Below the pieces are notes generated by a model. It worked only from the letters and a program-made list of their open reading frames with translations, was not told where the DNA came from and did not search any database. DNA of 64,000 bases, taken from assembly GCA_002102555.1 (NCBI GenBank), contig MCFL01000011.1, positions 62,001-126,000 on the forward strand, in the 5' to 3' direction. Shown here one piece after another: positions 11,288 through 21,343 of the stretch. How positions within the stretch are numbered: the first letter of the stretch is position 1; each line of letters opens with the position of its first letter. This DNA comes from Catenaria anguillulae PL171 (lineage: Eukaryota > Blastocladiomycota > Blastocladiomycetes > Blastocladiales > Catenariaceae). The translations under genes and the position numbers were made by a program.

Positions 11288-12026
11288 GGCGATGGCGGGA
11301 GTGATGGCGTGGCTGGTGATGACTTGACGACGGGGGGTTTACAATTGCATTGGCATTGATATTGACATTGATAGTGACATTGAGTGCTGCCCAATGGCCC
11401 AATGAGTCTTTGGATGCAGAGGCTGTTGGCTCGGTTTTTGAAGGTTTGAATTGTTGAGGTTTAAATTTTCGAGGCTGCAAAACGCCGACTGAACTGAACC
11501 GCACAACAGCGCCGCAATCGGCTCCCACCACGTGTGCTCCAAGTCTCCAGACGGCAGAATCATAAGTCTTGGCCATTCTCATGCACCTGGGCATTTATTT
11601 ATATGTCAGCAGTGGATCCTTGAAGGTTATGCTGACCAAGTTTCCCGAACAGATAGATACAGTACCCACCAACGTACACTGGCAGACCACGAGGCCCCAC
11701 AGTTTCCCTGTGCTCATGCAGCCCACTGACAGCGACCAGCGGCCATCCACAGAAAACCAAAGATCCTCACAGCGATAGCAATCCCAGACAACAATCGACC
11801 AACCGACGATTCGGCTCTGGCGGGCCAATTCCAATTGCGGACAAGACAGAAAGGACGAGACGAGAGTGAGGTGGAACATGTAGTAAGCAGAATCAAAGCA
11901 AAAGAGACAAGCGACCGGGTAAACAATCGAAATGACAGCAGAGGGATTCCACACAACCGATTGGACTTGGACGGTTACGGTTGGACCAACTCGGTGATGG
12001 ACGGATGCATTTGCAAAATCAATCAA
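11288..12026. promoter_or_regulatory. kinase upstream region with reiterated CATTGA-like hexamers
   Basis: No gene seen. At 11347-11384 the motif (g)cattg(a/g) recurs about five times (gcattggcattgatattgac and following). The stretch 11580-12026 also holds the 3' flank of the NDUFB11 gene. A promoter role is inferred from position only. Confidence 0.4.
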
Positions 12027-12452
12027 TCAATCGTCTTGGAACTCGCCCGCCTCGGCCATCTGACGCTCAGCCTCCTTGCGTGCCCAAGTTTGTACACTGT
12101 GTAGAACAGGTGTGTTGGGTTGTGTGTCAGCCGTCGTATCCTTCAAGTAGAAAAGAAGAATACAATAACAAGGACAAGTGTACCTGGTATCTGGCTTAAA
12201 GTACAGGCCAACCGTGACGAGGGCAAACCCACCGCCCACCGACCAGTAGTAGATGTCCTCCCACCAGTCCTTGACGCGCTTCTGGCCCTTGGGCAGGGGC
12301 TTTTCGCCAAAGAGGTAGCCCGTGGGTTCAAAGAACTCGCCGCCGGCCCCACCGCGCACAAGCGTCGGGCGGGAGCGGGCAGAGAGGGCGGCGGTGCGGA
12401 GTGGCGAGGCTTGTGCCGAAGCGGCGGCACGGGCGAGCGAAGAGCGGAGCAT
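12027..12452 (-). CDS. NADH:ubiquinone oxidoreductase ESSS subunit (NDUFB11-like)
   Basis: Two exons (12452-12184, 12096-12027) encode 112 residues. The start at 12452 gives an Arg/Ala/Ser-rich mitochondrial presequence (MLRSSLARAAASAQASPLRT); in-frame ATGs upstream are less likely. The body GYLFGEKPLPKGQKRVKDWW followed by IYYW and one hydrophobic segment matches the ESSS/NDUFB11 accessory subunit of complex I, which sits in the inner-membrane arm. The intron (12097-12183, 87 nt, GTACAC to TACACAG) joins as DTSVQTWARKEAE. Complex I presence fits an obligately respiring fungus. It is transcribed divergently from the COX6 gene. Confidence 0.85.
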   Translation of the reverse strand: MLRSSLARAAASAQASPLRTAALSARSRPTLVRGGAGGEFFEPTGYLFGEKPLPKGQKRVKDWWEDIYYWSVGGGFALVTVGLYFKPDTRYTCPCYCILLFYLKDTTADTQPNTPVLHSVQTWARKEAERQMAEAGEFQDD

Positions 12453-12842
12453 GGTGTGTGTGCCGAGTGGAATCAGCCGAGCATTCATGGATATGATATT
12501 GGTGGATGATGATTGGTTCTTTCCCATTCAATTTCAATACTTCATCTTGTCCGACTAGCAGTGTCCAGATCCAAATGGAGAGGTGGATCCAGTTGGATCG
12601 GAGTGCCACGCCAATCCCAATCCCAAAGGTCGGGACAGAACGGATCGGCGGTGCGGCGGATCGGCGGGCCATTCAGGCAAACGACAAAGTTTCGGCAGCG
12701 AAAAAACCACTCACAATCGTAAAGATCCCATTGCCATTGACACTGCCATTGACACTGCCATTGACACTGCTCTCCTGTCAACTCAACTCAATACCCAACA
12801 AAGCACACGCACACGCCCGCACGCACGCACGCTGCAGCCACC
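12453..12842. promoter_or_regulatory. divergent promoter between NDUFB11 and COX6 with 12-bp repeats
   Basis: The 390 bp separate the start codons of two respiratory-chain genes. Three perfect tandem copies of cattgacactgc lie at 12735-12770, preceded by a partial copy. A shared regulatory role is inferred. Confidence 0.5.
12735..12770 (+). repeat. 3 x 12-bp tandem repeat cattgacactgc
   Basis: Three exact head-to-tail copies, 73 bp upstream of the COX6 start codon. Confidence 0.9.
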
Positions 12843-13628
12843 ATGTACTCGCTCGCCCGCTCCCTCTCCGTTGCCGCCGTCCGCCCCTCGGTCCTGGCCG
12901 CCGCTGCCCGCCCTGCCGCCGCTCGCCTCGCCGGTTCGTATCTTGTCCTACACACTCTCGAATACACTCGACTGCTCTTCGCCCAAGTCATGTCGACCCA
13001 TTCACCTTTCTCTCACTCGACAATGGCCATGCATGCTTGATGCTCGACTGCCTGGCCTGTCATTTGAATCGCTCCACACTTGCGCATGATCGCCGCTTCA
13101 TCCTACCATGACCACCCGCCATCACAGTGCATGTCTACATCTACAATTCCAGCATGTCCCAACGGTGGCAGCAGCTCTGGCGACCTCATCTTGCGGACAC
13201 ACAACTCCTCTGCAAAAACCCTCGTCACCGCTCTTGTTTTTTCCATCACGACCTCACGCTGACTTGCAACCCGCACCTTCCTCTTTTTTTTTCTAGTCCG
13301 CTCCTATTCTGCCCACTCGGACGACACCTTGTCCTTTGACGATTTCACCAAGAAATACGTGACCTTCTTTGAGCAAGCCGAGGATCTGTTTGAAGTGCAG
13401 CGCGGCCTCAACAACTGCTTCTCGTACGACCTGGTGCCCTCGACCCAAATCGTCGAGGCGGCTCTTGTGGCCTGCCGTCGTGTCAACGACTACCCGACCG
13501 CCGTCCGTGTGTTTGAGGGTCTCAAGCAAAAGTGCCCCTCGGAGAAGCAGTACAAGGAGTACCTTGAGGCCACCAAGGAGTTGCGGGAGCAGTTGGGCGT
13601 CGAGACCCGTGAGGAGTTGGCCATCTAA
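12843..13628 (+). CDS. COX6: cytochrome c oxidase subunit 6 (COX6 / mammalian COX5A)
   Basis: Exons 12843-12933 and 13297-13628 encode 140 residues. Exon 1 is a presequence rich in Arg, Ala and Ser (MYSLARSLSVAAVRPSVLAA); the splice joins as VRSYSAHSDD, a typical processing region. The mature part (FTKKYVTFFEQAEDLFEVQR, LNNCFSYDLVPST, ALVACRRVNDYPTAVRVFEG) is the conserved COX6/COX5A helical repeat protein, a nuclear-encoded subunit on the matrix side of complex IV. The 363-nt intron is the longest here among host genes. Length matches the family. Confidence 0.93.
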
Positions 13629-14256
13629 AACGGTAGTACTGGACTTGCTTGGGTGTTGAGGTCGGTGGTCAGTCATTGATATACATGTTGGCGACATACT
13701 TACCTGTTTCCTCCCCTCCTTTCTCTCGCACTCTTTCTGGCTTTGCTCTGCTACTGGGCGCCCTTGAAAATCTCGGTGACTGCCGTCCCTTTAACAAGCC
13801 CTTTGTCTTTCTTCCTCGTTGTTTACTCTTCTGCATACTACACTGTCCCCTAATGCTTTTGAATTTTTCTTTTTTCTCTACCCCACCAGTTGCCATACAC
13901 TGTTACTTTTGAATGGGAATCAATGTGTTCCAACGGAGGGAGCTGCCCAAAGAACTGCCACTGCAAGTCGCCACGTCAAAGTACTTCTGTACTGCTTCCC
14001 GAAGCCAAGGGCGTGGCATCCATTCGCTTCCCTCCCTCTCTCTCTCTCCGTCATCACCCTCGTTTGCCGAATGAATTGAATCCATGCACACAAACCGGTC
14101 TATGTTTCTTCAAGTCAACGCACCTTTAGTACGCCCTTGATCGTCCACTCTTGCCGTCGACCATTCACACCAGCCAGTCAGACTTGCACGACCGCGACCG
14201 CCCGCCAACCAGAACACTCTCGCCCTGTTGACACTCGCACCCATTTGCCATCCACC
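13629..14256. other. intergenic
   Basis: CT-rich sequence without a recognisable gene; holds the 3' flank of COX6 and the promoter of SFT2. Confidence 0.5.
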
Positions 14257-15404
14257 ATGGCCGAATCATCATTCCAATCGTCACTGCGTGCCTTCCAACA
14301 ATCTCGCGCCAACCCTGCCCCACCCACCACGACCGCCACAAGTGGCTCTTCGGGATCTTGGACGCGATGGATGGACTCGATGCGTGGCGGCAGCGACGAC
14401 CAAGCGGCCGAAGAAGGGCGCGGACTACTCTCTGGCCTGATGCCCGGAACCAACTCTCGGCAGCAGCAGCAGGAGGTGGATGCGCGAACGCGGGCGTTTG
14501 AGGTTGCATGCGGGTGTTGCCCTGCCCTGTCTGCTTCACAAGTACATCTACGTTCACCGTGTGGCCTGCGCATGGTCCCCCACATGAATTGATGACTGAA
14601 ATCTCTGTGCTTGTGTGTGTGTGTTTTTTTTTTCCCAATGTGTAGCGGTTCATTGTCTTTGCGTGCTGTACAGGCGGCGGCCTGCTCTTCTTTTTCCTCG
14701 TACGTTGAGTGCCGCCACTCACATTCACTCACACATACAACAGCGGCGAATCTGACACATTGAGCACCATTCCATGTATGCACTGCCTCTAGTCCTTTTT
14801 CATGCTGCCCATGCTCGTCATTGCGCCTCAAAAGTTTGCATTTCTCTCATGCATGGGCTCGCTGCTACTGTTTTCGTCGCTCGGCTTTCTTCGGTTCGTT
14901 TGCATTATATTTTTGCTCGTGAGCGCAACCTTGCTCCCATCCGACGAGCAGTGGCACTTACTGATCCGTTTTTTTTTTGTGTGGCATGCACCTAGCGGAT
15001 GGCCTGGACACATGGCGGCAGTGTTTTCCAAAGACCGATGGCCGTTTTCCGTCGGGTACCTGTTGAGTCTTGTGGGTGGGTTGTGGGCCAGTGTCATTGT
15101 ACGTATGGCCAGCTTGCCAATGCAGAAAGACATGTGCGTGGAGATGATGGACTAACAGCACAAGCAACAGATCCACAGCTACCTGCTCACCATTGTGTTT
15201 ATCATCTTGCACACGGTTGCCCTTGTGTGGTATTACATGTCGTTTTTACCTGGCGGCATTTCCGGGCTCAGGGTATGTCTGTTTGGGCCTAGGGGCGGAG
15301 GGGCGACAACTACGTGAATGAGTGCTGACCGATTCCTTTGCGACTTTCAATAGACCATGACAGGTATGATGGCGAGCAGTGGCCGGTCGCTTCTTCCCAT
15401 TTGA
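14257..15404 (+). CDS. SFT2: SFT2-family vesicle transport membrane protein
   Basis: Six exons (14257-14502, 14646-14699, 14793-14893, 14996-15098, 15171-15272, 15354-15404) give 218 residues; all junctions are GT-AG and restore one frame. After a Ser/Gly-rich cytoplasmic N-terminus with a WTRWMDS stretch, four membrane segments follow: RFIVFACCTGGGLLFFFL, SFFMLPMLVIAPQKFAFLSC with its continuation, WPFSVGYLLSLVGGLWASVI, IHSYLLTIVFIILHTVALVW. The FSKDRWPFS loop is a family signature. SFT2/Got1-type proteins act in fusion of endosome-derived vesicles at the Golgi. Six exons for 1.1 kb is the highest intron density in the window; the TAAC branch site ctaac is visible before exon 5. Confidence 0.88.
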
Positions 15405-15683
15405 TGCGTGTCGAGCACGTCAGCGTTTTATTGCTTGCCAGTAAGTGCATGCAGTCTTGTTGGCACAATGGATCGGTTCCTGTCATTCTACATGCATGCT
15501 TCCATTCCCGGTACACTCCATTCACAAAACGTAGCGTCACATCGCTGTTTTCCATTCTTGTCCTGGACGGCAGGATACAATACACGGACGCACACACACA
15601 AATAAACGTTACCGACCAACAAGACAGCATCATCCCAAGAAGAGATGCGGACCAGCGCCGTTAGGTTTCTTCATATGCTTCTT

Positions 15684-16363
15684 TTACACCTCCTCGCCAG
15701 GGCACGCGCACGTCTTTGGGCACTTTTCATAACACCCGAGGCATCCCGGATTGGCCGGATCGCGGCACTTGCGGTCGCACGACCGAATGCACGGCACATA
15801 CGCTCCCATGTAGCATTCGCCGAGCTTGGTGCGGTCGCAAGGACCCCAACGTGCGCACAAGCCTACGGATAGAATTTAAGTTAGTAGCGCACACAGACGT
15901 CAACCAAAAGCCGACAACTCAAGCTCTTGTGGGGGGTACATAGGGACGTACGGTAAGGTCCAGGCAACGGGTCAGTCAACACGGTTTCTGAGGCTGCCGG
16001 ATCCAGCGTCAACATGGCACGCTCGCCCGCCCCGGGGCACGGGCATTTGGCTTTGCAGAACTGCATGCAGCCGCCGCACCGCGGGTCCAATGGGTTGGTC
16101 TTGCATGTGTTTTCGCAGTGGCACACGCAGTTGAGGTACCCGGGGTAGTAGCAGTCGAGCGCAGAACGGTTGCATGTTGGAACGTTGGTCGATGGTTCTG
16201 TCGTGTGGGAATGGCATGGATGGATGGATGGATGGGGTTTTAAGGCACAGTGTAAGCGGCGAATTCTCCAAGAAAGAAAGCATGAGCAAAACATACGGGG
16301 TTGAGCGGTGGTAGTGCCGGCCAGAACGGCCAGCACCGTGACGAGAAGGGTCGAGTAGCGCAT
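15684..16363 (-). CDS. secreted cysteine-rich protein
   Basis: Three exons (16363-16297, 16197-15952, 15862-15684) encode 163 residues. It begins with a clear signal peptide (MRYSTLLVTVLAVLAGTTTA). The mature chain has about 23 cysteines in two similar halves: CVCHCENTCK...RCGGCMQFCKAKCPCPG and CIRSCDRKC...GCLGCYEKCPKTCACPG. The repeated pattern C-x3-C-x3-C...C-x2-C-x3-C-x3-C-x-C-PG suggests an internal duplication of a disulfide-rich module. I do not recognise a named family; a cell-wall or extracellular role is plausible. Confidence 0.75.
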
Positions 16364-17983
16364 GGTTACAACCTTGAAAGGGCAAGCAACAAGAGTAGTG
16401 GATCAATTCAAAGAATGCAAGCAATCCACATTGTCCACTTGCCGGAATCGCCTGCGGGCAGCCCACGGCTTTATACTTGGCGGTCGGCGAGCCGCCAACA
16501 TCGGTCCACAGAGCTCAAGCGCGTGCATCCACCCCAAATGAGTTTCCCTGACCGTACGCGGGAGAGCCTAAAGGTGAGCATGGGGAGTGGAGCCAGCCGC
16601 CCACAAGCAGCAACAACCTTTGCCGGCCACACTTGATCTCGTTTCAGATCCCATGACTGCGCACGAGGGACGGCCAGCCGGAGCGACAGCGGGGTTGCAC
16701 ATGCTGCGCAATGCCACTCGGATTTAGCACTTGCAAACGTATCAGGACGTATCAAGTCAATCAAGTTGGGGAAACATTGTTGCTGCGGAATGCGGCCAAT
16801 GTCGATCAGTTGTGTCTTGGGATGTCTCACCTGCAGTGTCGGAGAGTGCAAACTGTGCTGATGTGCCGATATCGTTGGATACATTGTGGATGGATGAGCA
16901 CTGAGTTGACGTGCCAATTAGCAACAATCAAGCCGTTCCCCTGCATGTTCGCTCAGAAACAGCGGCAGCTGTCGTCACGAATGACATGTTCAATCTCCTA
17001 CCTGGTGCTAACGCGGATGTGCAGATGTGCTGTCCCTTGGGCCTCGGTGAATGATTGAAGCAGCTGCAGACTATCAACAAAAAAACCGACAGGATATGGA
17101 CGTCGCCGCTTTGCAACTCGCAGCTTAAGCCTGTCGAGCTGGCAAGACAATTCTGCGCTTGCTGCTGGTTCCAACCAGTTGAGTTGGCTCACATGCATCA
17201 GTCGTGCGCGACAGCCATAGAAGCAGCTCGATCTGAGAACCGACATGGATTCGCACAGGCAAAATGCATCTTCCCTCCATTTTCCTTGCTCGATGAGCGA
17301 CCAAGTAATATAGAGCAGTGGAACCCAAACAGCCTCGAGTACGCACACCCTGGCTAGGGTAGAGTCGCGTCCGACACCAATTGAAACAGCAGCTCCATGC
17401 AGCCAGAAGATATGAAGACTCTGCGCTCGGTTTGTCACCGCAGCAGGCGTTAGCAGGCAAACGATTGTGAGACAGCATTTCATGACCCGCTGCAGTATCG
17501 GAGTGCCGACGAACGCGATCTTTGGCCAGTGCATCATGTTTGTGCAGCCGCACCAACACATTCATGAGTCGTCAATAGATCGGGCGGTTTATTGGCCAAT
17601 GGTTTCAGTGCGGGCCGCCAAAAGCCCAAGTGATCTATCAGTTTTGCGTTTCATATCGCACGGACGGATGGACGGACGGACGGAGGTTTCAGTGACATGC
17701 CTATGGTCTGAGGGCCAGAACGTTCACGCACAGCTGAGCGGCATACCAGGCTTGAATATGTGTGAGGTGCGCATCTATTCCGCCCACAATTAAATTCCTA
17801 ATTCAATCGTGAGTAGAAGTATGTCTTGTGGATACCATTGTGAGGGCCCCGCGTTTGGGAACTAGCACGATTCGCGCTGTCTTGCCCAAGTTGGCCTTCC
17901 CATGCCTGAGAAACAAGAAGGATGGAATCAACACCTATACAGCGAGGAGATGAACATTATGTAATACGGAAAAACGCAAAACA
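16364..17983. other. long intergenic stretch
   Basis: 1.6 kb with no gene I can support on either strand. Contains a short ggac/ggat tandem (17659-17685) and a (gatg)n run near 16220 lies just beyond it in the neighbouring intron. Confidence 0.45.
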
Positions 17984-19249
17984 CTATTTTCCCGTCGCAG
18001 CCGCGGCTGCGGCAGCCCCGGTCCCTTTTCCACTTGCGGCTTCGCCCGCCAACAAGGCTGCCAATTCCGCCAACTCGTCTGCCCGCTCGCCAGCCTCCTT
18101 TGCCTTGACCTGAGCGATGCGATCCACCATGGCGTCTTTGCTTGCCTGTGCCGTCGCCAGCTCCGTCAACAAGTCTCTGACCGCATCGCGGTTCACTGCA
18201 ATTGCATTCTCAATCATGGCCACGCGCATCTCGAGCGCGCGAATGCGGTGGGGCCAGCTCGGAAGGCTGCGCAACGTGGAGTCCATGTCGGCCCCCGACA
18301 CGGGCGTTGTGTTGGTGGGCAGGGCAGCGTGCACGATGCTGCTCGATGTGGTATTGGATGATGCCAGGTCGTCGCCAGCGTCGCTTGTGACTTGTGTTTG
18401 GTCATCGTCGTCCTCATCCTCGTCCTCGTCGCTATCTCCAACTTCGTCACCTGAATCCCCTGGATCCCCATTGCGGGCCCGCTTGCGCTTGCCCTTGTTA
18501 TTGCTGTTCCCCTTGCCACTCGCCGCGCGCTCCCCGCCCAAGGCCGTCAGCGCGGCCACGGCCGCGTGCTCGAGGGCTTCTGCCGACAACTCGGCAAGCG
18601 ACGCGGCAATTTCGGCTCTGCGCGCGGCCTCGCGCTCAATGCGCTGTGCGCGTTGCTCCTCGAGCCGAACAAGCCGTGGCGACCGCCACACGTACTCGCC
18701 GTTGATGAGTGTCTGGTCGGCGTGGTGGATGCGGTGGTGTTTGGCCATGGCGTCGGACCGCGAAAACGATTTGTCGCATTCGGCGATTGGGCAGTCGTAG
18801 GGCTTTTCGCCCGTGTGGCCGCGGCTGTTTGGAGGTTGGATCGGATTGAAGTGACGGATGAGTCGTTTGGCCAAACAGAACCAACGAAATGAACGCATGG
18901 AGAAGAGCGTGGCGTACAGATGGGCAATGAGGGCAAACCGAGACTGTTGGACGACGCCGCGCCGTGGACATTCGGCCCACTTGCACTCATACGTGGGCTT
19001 TTCTTGCCCGCGCTTGTGCGGCTTGGCGTGCACGTCCGAGATGTGCTGCACAAGGTAGTCGCTGTCGTCAAACACTTCGCCGCAGTCGTCCCACATGCAC
19101 ACAATCTTGGGTGGCAATAGGTCGTCAGCAGCGGCGACCGACAGGGGCGGTGCCATGGGTGTAGGCGTCGGCTCGGGTGGGTCCATGGTGGCTGGCGGAT
19201 CGCAAGATCGTATGAATGTCAAGCGCGGATTCGTTGCTGAAAGTGTCAC
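17984..19249 (-). CDS. C2H2 zinc-finger protein
   Basis: Two exons (19249-18918, 18824-17984) give about 390 residues from the first ATG; a second ATG at 19186 (MDPPEPTPTP) is as likely a start. Three tandem fingers of the C-x4-C / H-x3-4-H type: CMWDDCGEVFDDSDYLVQH, CKWAECPRRG...LIAHLRGH with a HTGEKPY linker, and CPIAECDKSFSRSDAMAKH. They resemble GLI/ZIC-like or fungal stress regulators, implying DNA binding. Downstream is an Arg-rich helix, a Lys/Arg cluster (NLS-like KGKRKRAR), an acidic run and an Ala-rich C-terminus. The intron (18825-18917, 93 nt) falls inside finger 2 and is stop-free. The stop is TAG, the only one among the host genes. Confidence 0.82.
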   Translation of the reverse strand: MTLSATNPRLTFIRSCDPPATMDPPEPTPTPMAPPLSVAAADDLLPPKIVCMWDDCGEVFDDSDYLVQHISDVHAKPHKRGQEKPTYECKWAECPRRGVVQQSRFALIAHLYATLFSMRSFRWFCLAKRLIRHFNPIQPPNSRGHTGEKPYDCPIAECDKSFSRSDAMAKHHRIHHADQTLINGEYVWRSPRLVRLEEQRAQRIEREAARRAEIAASLAELSAEALEHAAVAALTALGGERAASGKGNSNNKGKRKRARNGDPGDSGDEVGDSDEDEDEDDDDQTQVTSDAGDDLASSNTTSSSIVHAALPTNTTPVSGADMDSTLRSLPSWPHRIRALEMRVAMIENAIAVNRDAVRDLLTELATAQASKDAMVDRIAQVKAKEAGERADELAELAALLAGEAASGKGTGAAAAAAATGK

Positions 19250-19539
19250 TATTCATGCCAAGTGCATTGGATGATTCCAAATTGTTGTCACAACACAACT
19301 CAAATGAAAACTTGGCTGATCAACCATCATCAACCACACACACCAAAACATTCGCCAGTGAAGGCCTTGCAGGCAATGCGGCCTATGCACGACTCGTCTT
19401 TCGCCTTGTACATAGTCGAGACAGTCCTTGCGTCTAGATCTTGCTTCTTGACTGGGGCATGACTCCAACCAACGTTGCCCCTGATTTCCGTCTTGACGCA
19501 CGACTATATATACCGACTTAAACCAGCCGAAATAACAAG

Positions 19540-19574
19540 AAATCGGGGGTTTAGCTTATCGGTATTGTATTGAA
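19540..19574 (+). repeat. tRNA-Ala 5'-part relic
   Basis: aaatcgggggtttagct is identical to the first bases of tRNA-Ala(CGC) at 20240 plus its upstream bases; the copy then decays (tatcggtattgtattg against cagttggtagagc). Confidence 0.6.
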
Positions 19575-19762
19575 ATTGAAGAATTCAGACTCACGTGCGA
19601 GAAAAAATTACAACAACAAATCAGGACCAAACACTGTATGCACCCAACGCCAATACGGAGGTTCAGATCGAGCCAAAAGTGGTGTGCTGACCAATCGCGC
19701 GGAAGGCATGTTGTTGGGCATTGCAAGGAAAGGCACCAACCCAATACACCAGAGTGCACGCA

Positions 19763-19797
19763 AAATCGGGGGTTTAGCTATTGGGTAATGTATTGTA
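19763..19797 (+). repeat. tRNA-Ala 5'-part relic
   Basis: Second copy of aaatcgggggtttagct, followed by attgggtaatgtattg, which resembles the continuation of the relic at 19540 more than the functional tRNA. Confidence 0.6.
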
Positions 19798-20158
19798 GTG
19801 ACTTAACACAAGCATGGAGGAACCTGCTAACGCCATGAGGCCAGGCCCGCACACACACAAACCAGGTCCAACAATCCTCAAACACAAGCCCGAGTTGAAC
19901 ACATACACACGAAATGGCAGTTGGACTAACTTGACTTGATGGGGTTGGCACCAGTCCAATACATGGACCACCTTCACCTTGGTACAAGCGGATCCGGCGG
20001 CTTGGGTTCGATTCTTGGACAACTCGATTGGGCGGGATCCACCCCGGACGGCTTGGACCCAATCGACCGATGGGTGGCTTGAGCAGGCAAACCAAACCGA
20101 AATCCTTAGCTCAAACTGTGGCCGAGGACTATGCACGAAACAGCATGCATACCTAAAG

Positions 20159-20230
20159 TGCCGCCCGCGGGGTTCGAACCCAAACCTTCGCGGTGGACAC
20201 CCGGCGCCTCGACCACTGGGCCACGACAGC
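20159..20230 (-). tRNA. tRNA-like sequence, possible tRNA-Asp(GTC) or pseudogene
   Basis: 72 nt with a near-complete acceptor pairing (GCTGTCG/GGGCGGC with one mismatch), a D-arm-like part (GGCCCAGTGGTCGAGGC) and a T arm (GGGTTCGAACCCC). By position the anticodon would be GTC, but the two lowest anticodon-stem pairs and base 32 do not fit. Either a divergent tRNA or a decayed one. It lies 9 bp from tRNA-Ala in opposite orientation. Confidence 0.35.
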
Positions 20231-20239
20231 CCACAAATC

Positions 20240-20312
20240 GGGGGTTTAGCTCAGTTGGTAGAGCGCGCGCTTCGCATGCGTGAGGCCAGGGGTTCGATTC
20301 CCCTAACCTCCA
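20240..20312 (+). tRNA. tRNA-Ala(CGC)
   Basis: Acceptor GGGGGTT/AACCTCC with one G-T pair, discriminator A, D arm TAGCTCAGTTGGTAGAGC, anticodon loop TTCGCAT (CGC), T arm GGTTCGATTCC. Confidence 0.92.
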
Positions 20313-21343
20313 CTTTTGCCAGGCGCGAGTGGTGGCTTGCGGTTGCCATCGGGTGCATTGACATCACCGTGCAAAAAGATAAAGAAAACACCAAAAGATA
20401 ACCTGATAATTCGGGACTCATGGGTTCCATTCATTTTACCGACGTTGGTCACATGGGCCGAACCGCCAATCACGCGATGAAAAGGCTGGGCAGATGCGGA
20501 GTGAGCCGCCGCCAGTCCGCTGTGTGACCAGCAGTCTGTCTGGCGTGAAAACAGGAAAGGCCCGATCAGCCTCGTTCACTTACCTCTTTGCTTATCGTTA
20601 ACATTCCGATCGAGGGCACAGAAATGAATCCATAAACATCTGCGGCTTGAAGTGGCCGGGCTGCCACGTCCAGGCTGATGCAGGCGCTCCAGAATGCTGT
20701 GCGAGAATATTGCTCCACATGACCGCAAAAGCGCGCTGAGGACGCGTTGAATCGGCAGGGCCAACCATGCGAACAAGTCTCGCGTCGCGATAAACCTGAA
20801 AATTGAAATCAAATCAACAGTCCCATTTCCTCACACGACCAACAGCCCGACTGCTTCATCACTTTTTGAACCAACCACCGGGCCAGAAACCGCACTTCTG
20901 CGCTGTGCAGGTGTCGGAATTTTTCGGATAAGGTTGTTACAGAGTGCTTCTCTGCTTCTGGCCTCACCCCGCAGTGCGCACGAGCGCCCATGTATCTCAA
21001 GCGATAGCCACTTGCGGCGCTGCGATGGCCCTCCCTCCGCTTCGACCGACAACGAACAATTCTTAAAGCGGCCCCACCCTCCTCCTCGCTTCCCATCGCA
21101 TCGTGTACGCGTCGACACACACTTACTCGACGGTTCGCCATCGCACGCAACAACATCAACCTTCGTACCACCCAATCGCACACAAAGCAGCCATCCAAAC
21201 TTGGCGCACTCACAACCGCACCTATCAATACCCCGCCGCTCGACGCTCTTCCTTCTTCCTAAGCGAACCGCGAATCGTCAGCAACCTACCGCATCTCAAT
21301 CACGTCAATCACCGATCCACCCGATATTCATACAACTTCCACA
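20313..21343. other. intergenic, upstream of the ammonium transporter
   Basis: 1 kb with no gene seen. The last 300 bp are C-rich on the + strand, as in a fungal 5' UTR. Confidence 0.45.

Larger units (their letters stand above)
19250..20158. other. intergenic with tRNA-Ala-like relics
   Basis: No protein gene seen. Holds two copies of the 5' part of tRNA-Ala (listed separately) and another T-loop-like sequence near 20005 (gggttcgattc). Confidence 0.5.

Noticed and set aside
17640-17690. CRISPR-like array
   Set aside because: It is a short ggac/ggat microsatellite with no spacers.
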